Positions 52,444 through 58,251 of a DNA stretch of 58,251 bases are shown piece after piece. A program made the position numbers and the translations under genes. Under the pieces are notes generated by a model. It searched no databases, was not told the origin of the DNA, and saw nothing but the letters and a program-made list of their open reading frames with translations. Numbering within the stretch: the first letter of the stretch is position 1; every line of letters begins with the position of its first letter. Source of the DNA: Saprospiraceae bacterium (GTDB taxonomy: Bacteria; Bacteroidota; Bacteroidia; Chitinophagales; Saprospiraceae); the NCBI GenBank assembly GCA_020850225.1, contig JADZFD010000018.1:1-58251 (forward strand), written 5' to 3'.

Positions 52444-53358
52444 CTATATTAGTTTTACCTTGTTTTCGGATCTTCTCCACCAAAGTGCCACACTACCGGC
52501 ACTTATCAGATGCCATATACTCCACCATGCTGCGAGAAGTGCCATTCCGCCGTTACCATAAAAAAAATTAAAAATCAGTATCAGCGCTAAACCTGAATTC
52601 TGAATACCTGTTTCAATACTGATAGCCCGGCTATCCCGAACAGATAGGCCAACAATACCTTTTGACCACCAGTATCCTGTAAATAATGCCAGAGAATTAT
52701 GTAAAATCACCAGAAAAAATACGATGTGTATATAATTGAATAAATTGTCAAGGTTATTCAGGACAGCTACAATAATAAAGCCAACGAAAATAATAAAACT
52801 CAATTTTTGTATGTAACTCTTTATTTTTTGAACCCATTCAGGAAAATAATGATTCAGGGCAAAACCTATAATCAAAGGTATGACTATAAGTTGAAAAATC
52901 ACAATAGCCATGCTGTAAAAAGATATGTCAAAACTTTGGATTACAACACTTCCTTCAGGTAAAATGGCTTTGATGAGACTGAAAACAATAGGTGTGGTAA
53001 CAACACATGCTAAAGTGGATATGGTAGTCATCATGATAGACAATGCTGTAGTCGCTTTGGCAAGGTGCACGGCATAATTGGAAACATTGCCTCCCGGACA
53101 GGCTGCAATGAGTGCCATACCTAATGCGAGTGAATATTCAGGACGTATTATCCATACCAATCCTACAGTCAAAACAGGTAGAAGAATAAGTTGAGAAACC
53201 ATTCCTGTAATGAGAGACTTTGGTGCTTCCAGGACGTATTTGAAATCAGTCAACTTCATATCCAATGCAACTCCGAACATCAGGATTCCCAAACATATAT
53301 TGAGGACAATGACGTTGCCTTCTGAAAAATGTATATTGATTTGATTGAGTGTTTCCAT
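52444..53358 (-). CDS. Bile acid:sodium symporter family (BASS) transporter
   Basis: Membrane carrier of about ten spans; relatives move organic acids or bile salts with sodium. I choose the ATG at 53358 (METLNQINIHFSEG, 304 aa), because a promoter box lies at 53392-53399, inside the longer frame. Family marks are MFGVALDMKLTDF, ALIAACPGGNVSNYAVHLAKA (about 86-106) and ISIETGIQNSGLALIL (about 245-260). Substrate unknown. Confidence 0.9.
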   Translation of the reverse strand: METLNQINIHFSEGNVIVLNICLGILMFGVALDMKLTDFKYVLEAPKSLITGMVSQLILLPVLTVGLVWIIRPEYSLALGMALIAACPGGNVSNYAVHLAKATTALSIMMTTISTLACVVTTPIVFSLIKAILPEGSVVIQSFDISFYSMAIVIFQLIVIPLIIGFALNHYFPEWVQKIKSYIQKLSFIIFVGFIIVAVLNNLDNLFNYIHIVFFLVILHNSLALFTGYWWSKGIVGLSVRDSRAISIETGIQNSGLALILIFNFFYGNGGMALLAAWWSIWHLISAGSVALWWRRSENKVKLI

Positions 53359-53391
53359 GGGTGTATAATAGATTGAATGTGTGAAACTATT

Positions 53392-53399
53392 CAAATTTA
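53392..53399 (-). promoter_or_regulatory. Candidate -7 box for the BASS transporter
   Basis: Minus strand TAAATTTG. It decides the start: the ATG at 53436 would lie upstream of this promoter. Confidence 0.5.
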
Positions 53400-53484
53400 T
53401 GCATTTGAACAGGCTATTTGGCAAAAAAAAAATCAAAAAAATATTAAAATTGTTAAAATTATTTCTGAAGTATAAGATATATTT

Positions 53485-53492
53485 TATATTTG
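53485..53492 (+). promoter_or_regulatory. Candidate -7 box for the serine hydrolase gene
   Basis: TATATTTG matches TAnnTTTG, 75 bases before the ATG at 53568. Confidence 0.4.
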
Positions 53493-53567
53493 CGTTTGTC
53501 TTTCAGAACGATTATACATTATTATTATATTTAATATATAATCATCAAATAATTAAACCTATACCGA

Positions 53568-54782
53568 ATGAAATTGAACGACTTATCAGTTGTTGTTTAT
53601 TTAATGTTCATGGTTGTGACAGTTATGAGTTTTAATTCATGCCACGAAGTTAAGGGTTTGGGTATAAATCATGACCCGAATGCTTTGGTGTGGAAACCTG
53701 TGGATACGGTATTCAATAAGATGTGGGAGAATCAGATTACTGAGAATATTGACAAATATCAGTGTCCAGGCATGGCTATAGCAGTTATTAAAGATAATCA
53801 GATAATATTTGAAAAAGAATACGGTGTTCGTTCCATTCAGAATGAAGCATCGATTGATTTAAATACATTATTCAGGATAGGTAGTTTGTCGAAAGGCTTT
53901 GCAGGGATTCTGGCGGCCAAATTAATCGAAAAAAATAAATTTAAACTGGATGATCCTGTTTCAATGTACATACCTGAATTTACGGTTAAAGCCAAAAACA
54001 AGGATGGTATAATGCGGATTCAACATATATTGTCACATACTTCAGGATTTACAGAACATGCTTTTTCCAATCTGGTGGATGAGAATGTCAACAGAGAAGT
54101 TATGATCCGGTATCTGGATAACTTAGTACCCAAAGACTCAACAGGTAAGGTATATGCTTATCAGAATGTGGCTTTCAGTCTGATCGAGAAAGTAATAGAG
54201 AAGGTAACAGGTATGACCTATACTGAAGCACTGGATTCTTATATATTATCACCGCTCAACATGTGTAATACAAGCTGTACATATGAAAGTATGGAAAGTG
54301 TTGCTAACAGGTGTGAAGGACATGGCTATACTCGGTATGGTTATGCATCCAAAGAGCTCGGTAGACAATATTACAATATTCCGTCTGCTGGCGGCATCAA
54401 TGCACCTTTAAAGGATATGGAAAAGTGGTTAAGTGCAGTGATGGGTAATAACCCTGATGTCATTTCAAAAGAGGCACAAAATATTGCATTCAGCTCTTAT
54501 GCCAATACTTCCTATGACAGAAAATTCTGGAATAAAAAATCAGATGTTTCGCATACGAATTACGGATTGGGATGGCGGCTTATCACAACTCCACAAAATC
54601 AACTTGTATATCATGGTGGACTGGTTAACGGATTCAGAGCAGAAATTGCCTTTGATCAGAAAACAAAAACGGGTATCGTAGTGCTTTTCAATTCAGTCTG
54701 TAACTATAGCAACAGAATCGTTTTTGATTTTTATGATTTATGGAATAATTACCATAATGATAATCAGGAGATTTATCTGTAA
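53568..54782 (+). CDS. Serine hydrolase, beta-lactamase/class C-type lipoprotein
   Basis: 404 residues. The N-terminal hydrophobic segment ends VMSFNSC, a lipobox with Cys25, so it is probably anchored in the envelope. The penicillin-recognising fold has SLSK (Ser106, Lys109), YQN (198-200) and an HGG third motif near 355-360 (LVYHGGLVNGF). Relatives include esterases, D-aminopeptidases and peptidoglycan hydrolases; true beta-lactamase activity is not implied. The truncated serine hydrolase at 35702 belongs to the same broad family. Confidence 0.87.
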   Translation: MKLNDLSVVVYLMFMVVTVMSFNSCHEVKGLGINHDPNALVWKPVDTVFNKMWENQITENIDKYQCPGMAIAVIKDNQIIFEKEYGVRSIQNEASIDLNTLFRIGSLSKGFAGILAAKLIEKNKFKLDDPVSMYIPEFTVKAKNKDGIMRIQHILSHTSGFTEHAFSNLVDENVNREVMIRYLDNLVPKDSTGKVYAYQNVAFSLIEKVIEKVTGMTYTEALDSYILSPLNMCNTSCTYESMESVANRCEGHGYTRYGYASKELGRQYYNIPSAGGINAPLKDMEKWLSAVMGNNPDVISKEAQNIAFSSYANTSYDRKFWNKKSDVSHTNYGLGWRLITTPQNQLVYHGGLVNGFRAEIAFDQKTKTGIVVLFNSVCNYSNRIVFDFYDLWNNYHNDNQEIYL

Positions 54783-54948
54783 AACCTGAGGGCATATAAT
54801 TCAGCAAATTCTAATTTTTTCAATTTTATTATAGGATTCTGAGCTCATTAATTAACTTTTGGGTAGAATATCTTGAATATTCATCCTTTTTTTATATAAG
54901 AATTTAGATTTTTATTTCTCAAATTATATATTATAATAAAACATTATG

Positions 54949-54956
54949 TATTTTTG
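54949..54956 (+). promoter_or_regulatory. Candidate -7 box for the OmpA-like gene
   Basis: TATTTTTG matches TAnnTTTG, 30 bases before the ATG at 54987. Confidence 0.45.
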
Positions 54957-54986
54957 CCTTAATTTTAGAGGACTTAAGCGAATCAT

Positions 54987-56537
54987 ATGAAAGACTGGTT
55001 AAGATTAATATTGATATTCCTTCTGCCTGTATCGGTAGTTACTGCTCAGAATCCGGATTTGAAATCAGGAATCGTATTTAAAAAATTGTTTTTGGATTAT
55101 CAGACTGCAAATGGTGGTAGTTTTACAAATTTTAAAGACTACAAACATGGTTTTGAAATTGGATACCATCGTATGTTGAGTGATAAAGTTGCTTTGACTT
55201 TACCTTTGAGATACGGTATTGTCAATTCTCATATTGACAGCGTAACATTGATAGAAAAGCGCATAGCAAGTTTGGATGCTCAGTTTCAGTATCAGTTCAG
55301 TGACCTGGGGCAGAATTTTATACCTTATGTAGTAGCGGGTGCAGGTGGTGTATATGAGAAGATCGGTGAGTTCAATTTTCAGATTCCTGTAGGATTGGGA
55401 ATGTACTTCAGGGCTTCATCCAATGCATATATTCAGATACAATCCGAATTTAGATATTCTTTCCTTGAGAAGCGGAATAATTTTGTACATGGTATAGGAT
55501 TTACCTATTTGTTTGGAAAAGCACCAGAGAAGCAAATGGAAGAAGAAAAACCTGTATTGGATTCCGATGGGGACGGTGTACCGGACGAATTGGATTTGTG
55601 CCCATTTGCCTTTGGTCTTAAAGAATTGAACGGTTGTCCGGATAAAGATGGAGATGGGGTTCCGGATTATTTAGATAAGTGTCCGGATATAGCAGGTCTT
55701 AAAGAATTCAGTGGATGTCCGGATACGGATGGAGATGGAGTTCCGGATTATGAAGACGAATGTCCTAAAGTAGCAGGTACCAAAGCCAATAAGGGATGCC
55801 CTGAGACACCAAAGATTATGGATTCAGATGGTGACGGTGTCCCGGATGATGAAGACGAATGTCCTAAAGTAGCAGGAACGAAAGCCAATAAAGGTTGTCC
55901 TGAAGCACCTAAAGTACTGGATACAGATGGTGATGGTGTACCGGACAGTGAAGATGAATGTCCAAAGGAAAAAGGTACTATTGCAACAAAAGGATGTCCG
56001 GATAAAGATGGTGATGGTGTGCCGGATCACTTGGATAAGTGCCCGGATAAACCAGGTTTGAGAATATATGAAGGATGCCCGGATACAGATGGAGACGGTA
56101 TTCCTGACCACAGGGATAAATGCCCAACCATACCAGGTAGTGTTGCTAACGAAGGATGTCCTGAAATCAAGAAGGAAGATAAAAAAACACTTGAAATAGC
56201 CATGCAAGCGGTTCAGTTTCAGTTGGGGTCTTCGGTACTGAAGCCGGAATCTCATGCTGTACTTATACAGATTGCTGACATAATGGCGAGATATCCGGAT
56301 TTCAATCTGCACATAAGCGGACATACTGATAATACAGGAAATCCTGTGCTGAATCAGAGTCTATCTGAAAAACGCGCTAAGGCCTGTTATGATTTTCTGA
56401 TAGGCAAAGGCGTATCATCCAGTCGTATGAGTCATATCGGATATGGTGAATCACGTCCTATCTCATCCAATGACAATGAGAAAGGCAGGTCACTTAACCG
56501 TAGGGTAGAGTTTAATCTGATACCACGAGAGCAATAA
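54987..56537 (+). CDS. OmpA family protein with thrombospondin type 3 repeats
   Basis: 516 residues. Signal peptide at about 1-20. An N-terminal small outer-membrane barrel (about 25-180) is followed by seven calcium-binding TSP3-type units (about 192-390), each D-x-D-G-D-G-V/I-P-D followed by a Cys-Pro and a Gly-Cys-Pro. A C-terminal OmpA/MotB domain (about 400-516) has the peptidoglycan-binding SGHTDNTGNPVLNQSLSEKR block. It anchors the outer membrane to the wall through a rigid Ca-loaded stalk. Single gene with its own promoter; tRNA-Leu follows. Confidence 0.94.
   Translation: MKDWLRLILIFLLPVSVVTAQNPDLKSGIVFKKLFLDYQTANGGSFTNFKDYKHGFEIGYHRMLSDKVALTLPLRYGIVNSHIDSVTLIEKRIASLDAQFQYQFSDLGQNFIPYVVAGAGGVYEKIGEFNFQIPVGLGMYFRASSNAYIQIQSEFRYSFLEKRNNFVHGIGFTYLFGKAPEKQMEEEKPVLDSDGDGVPDELDLCPFAFGLKELNGCPDKDGDGVPDYLDKCPDIAGLKEFSGCPDTDGDGVPDYEDECPKVAGTKANKGCPETPKIMDSDGDGVPDDEDECPKVAGTKANKGCPEAPKVLDTDGDGVPDSEDECPKEKGTIATKGCPDKDGDGVPDHLDKCPDKPGLRIYEGCPDTDGDGIPDHRDKCPTIPGSVANEGCPEIKKEDKKTLEIAMQAVQFQLGSSVLKPESHAVLIQIADIMARYPDFNLHISGHTDNTGNPVLNQSLSEKRAKACYDFLIGKGVSSSRMSHIGYGESRPISSNDNEKGRSLNRRVEFNLIPREQ
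55560..56160 (+). repeat. Tandem TSP3-coding repeats in the OmpA gene
   Basis: Seven related units of mostly 75-105 bases encode the D-x-D-G-D-G stalk. Units 3 and 4 are the most alike (DECPKVAGTKANKGCPE in both), pointing to recent duplication within the stalk. Confidence 0.85.
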
Positions 56538-56796
56538 TTGTTAACATCAAAAAATTTACATAAGAGTACTGCTATAGTTATGTATGTTTATATAACCTGT
56601 TTATGAAATGTTTACATTATTGCCAGATTTGAGATAATAAGAATAATTGAATTTTATTAATATCGACATTATAACATATTGATATTAAACATATTGTAAC
56701 GAATATAATGTATAAGTAGCTAGAAATTATTAAAAAAAATCCACTAAGCTATTTATAATTACATAAGTTATTGTAATATTGCGGTACGAAAGTACA

Positions 56797-56880
56797 GCCC
56801 AAGTGGCGAAATTGGTAGACGCACTGCTTTCAGGGGGCAGCGTTCGTAAGGACGTGCTGGTTCAAATCCAGTCTTGGGCA
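56797..56880 (+). tRNA. tRNA-Leu (anticodon CAG)
   Basis: 84-base class II tRNA. The acceptor arm GCCCAAG (56797-56803) pairs with CTTGGGC (56873-56879), discriminator A. A D arm with TGGTAGACGCA follows. The anticodon stem CTGCT/GGCAG holds the loop TTCAGGG, giving anticodon CAG. A long variable arm (GTTCGTAAGGAC) and a T arm GGTTCAAATCC complete it. The 3' CCA is not encoded. Confidence 0.97.
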
Positions 56881-57072
56881 CTTTATTATAACTAACACTT
56901 ACAAATATATATTCGTATATCCATTTTTGTGTATCTGGTTTTAACAGGAAGTGATATTTTTTAATATTACTTGCCGAATAAATTCAGGTTAGGGAAAGTG
57001 ATTTTGTATACAATAATTGATTAATTATTAACGAAATATAAATGTAGTGGCCGCTGTTTAGCCATTTTTGCG

Positions 57073-57729
57073 ATGGAAACTTTAAAGATAATCTCGACGA
57101 ATTATATTAATTACAATGTAAAACGCTTTGTAGTTGAAAGGCCACAGAAACTGTTATACAGACCGGGTCAGTCTGCGCTTTTGTCGATTAATTTACCCGG
57201 TTGGGAAGATCAGATTCGCAGTTTTACCTTTACATCACTCAATAACTGGCCATTTCTTGAATTTATCATAAAAATATATGATGATCATGAAGGTGTCACC
57301 AAGCAATTAGGGAAACTGAATGCCGGTGCAGAACTTCTGTTACATGACATCAACGGAAGTATAGAGTACAGAGGTCCGGGAATTTTTATAGCAGGCGGTA
57401 CAGGAATTACGCCATTTATAGCCATATTCAGAGCATTATTTCTGACTCAGAATCTTCGGAATGTGGGCCTTATCTATTCTAATCACAGCAAAGAAGACGT
57501 CATCCTTCATGATGAATTATCCAGAATGTTAGGTCCGGCTTACATGAATGTACTAACCAGGCAAGGTATCATTGGATTCAAGGAAAGAAAAATAGACAGA
57601 GAATTTCTAATTCAGGCGATTAGTGATTTTAGTCATAATTTTTATGTTTGTGGCCCTGCCAATTTTACAAATGAAATTTCAGATATACTCATTAGTCTTG
57701 GAGCCAAGCCTGCGCTCCTTATAGTGTAA
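57073..57729 (+). CDS. FAD-binding ferredoxin/flavodoxin-NADP reductase-like protein (second copy)
   Basis: 218 residues, the same architecture as 15392-16057. FAD motif IRSFTFTSLNN (about 49-59), nucleotide-binding GIFIAGGTGITPFIAIF (about 105-121), and NFYVCGPANFTNEI near 195. No [2Fe-2S] or heme domain. The pair looks like paralogs by alignment of these blocks and the shared PGQ-x-x-x-x-I-N-x-P-G-W segment. Electron partner unknown; the gene stands alone after tRNA-Leu. Confidence 0.85.
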   Translation: METLKIISTNYINYNVKRFVVERPQKLLYRPGQSALLSINLPGWEDQIRSFTFTSLNNWPFLEFIIKIYDDHEGVTKQLGKLNAGAELLLHDINGSIEYRGPGIFIAGGTGITPFIAIFRALFLTQNLRNVGLIYSNHSKEDVILHDELSRMLGPAYMNVLTRQGIIGFKERKIDREFLIQAISDFSHNFYVCGPANFTNEISDILISLGAKPALLIV

Positions 57730-58251
57730 TCTAGAAATTGTATCATTCTGTATTACCTTTTTATAAATACTCAGGTACAAATTATACCAAAGATAGCATA
57801 TTCAATACATTTGCGTTTTTTTTCAGTGCTGTATCTATGACAGATCTGATGATGGCATATTGAGGTGTGTGTAACAAATTGCACAATATTTTGATGATAT
57901 AATATTCCTGATTGTACATGTAACTAAAAGTCAAGTAAATCATTTTTTCTTAATATTGTTAAAAGCTATTGATTTAGGCTGTATGATTTAACAAACCTGG
58001 TCAAAAACAAGCGATAGTGATCGTAATGTCAAAAGTGCGTCTATCGCAAAAATAGCAGTAAACACAGAAAATACCACTACATGCGATAGAAAAAGCATTT
58101 TGAGAATGAAGAGAACGGTGCCGTGCAATCGCCTTTTTTGACCTAGACTTTTTGTTTACTTTTTTGGCAATGAAAAAAGTAAAAGCCAAGCCCGCGTTAG
58201 CATTCCAAAGGAATAGGTGAGAGCAAAAAAAGGCGACAAAATATAGTGAAG
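57730..58251. other. Window end without recognised genes
   Basis: About 520 bases. The only clear structure is an 11-bp inverted repeat TTTACTTTTTT (58155-58165) with AAAAAAGTAAA (58173-58183), loop of seven, inside a C/G-richer sequence that looks like a dispersed intergenic element. The 62-codon minus-strand frame across it (58001-58189) is probably chance. Confidence 0.4.

Noticed and set aside
55824..56324. Minus-strand 166-codon frame over the TSP3 repeats
   Set aside because: It is a shadow of the repetitive OmpA coding sequence, with a low-complexity product and no family.
58001..58189. 62-codon minus-strand frame at the window end
   Set aside because: It runs across a palindromic repeat and has no family, promoter or plausible composition.
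1..58251. CRISPR arrays, prophage genes, or complete insertion sequences
   Set aside because: I saw no regularly spaced repeats with unique spacers, no phage structural or integrase genes, and no intact transposase in the window.

Overview
The window comes from an AT-rich member of the Bacteroidota, most likely a Saprospiria-like lineage. The signs are type IX secretion (T9SS) sorting tails of type A (1-191, 2025-3062, 28918-31494, 38104-39786, 40463-42706) and type B (31655-33661), a long Bacteroidota-type SecA, a GH3-family protein, KDO synthesis genes, and promoter boxes of the Bacteroidota form TAnnTTTG. Placement below phylum is inference. Most of the window is ordinary core chromosome: cysS, secA-ribD-nth, metY-metX-thrA, a redox/stress group (flavin reductase, ECF sigma, small membrane protein, YceI), GH3, cvpA, a cysteine synthase, trmH, a BamA/TamA-like protein, an exported superoxide dismutase, kdsA, fabH, an Lrp regulator, kdsB, cdd, an orphan CoA-transferase subunit, a BASS transporter, an OmpA protein, tRNA-Leu(CAG) and a second flavin reductase.

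The most striking element is the leader of the methionine operon on the minus strand (about 15131 down to 14744, ahead of metY-metX-thrA). Read 5' to 3' it holds: a Bacteroidota-like promoter; a 17-codon leader peptide with six Met and two Cys codons; a perfect intrinsic terminator; a 27-codon leader peptide built on five in-frame Cys-Met pairs; a second perfect intrinsic terminator; then metY. In both leaders the RNA at or near the end of the peptide can pair with the 5' arm of the following terminator. This is the trp/his type of ribosome-mediated attenuation, here in tandem and apparently sensing charged tRNA-Met and tRNA-Cys for the sulfur-transfer branch. The Cys-Met codons are a 6-bp microsatellite, so slippage would change the number of sensor codons without breaking the frame.

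A second accessory region lies at 35400-40450. Two nearly identical copies of a repeat (35400-35626 and 40084-40300) flank a mosaic of a serine-hydrolase fragment, attC-like inverted repeats (36918-37046 and 39793-39855), and three poorly recognisable exported proteins: a lipoprotein, a Cys-rich lipoprotein and a T9SS cargo protein. It looks like a small integron-like cassette cluster without an integrase in the window. A further decaying patch at 28494-33661 has a frameshifted small gene, a large HYR/PKD-type T9SS protein, and an 81-bp remnant copy of part of that gene.

Functionally, the metY-metX-thrA operon makes homoserine from aspartate (the intermediate aspartate-semialdehyde dehydrogenase is not here), activates it and forms homocysteine, while the separate synthase at 20667 handles cysteine/cystathionine chemistry. 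kdsA and kdsB (14 kb apart) supply activated KDO for lipopolysaccharide. SecA exports the many signal-peptide proteins, several of which then use T9SS.
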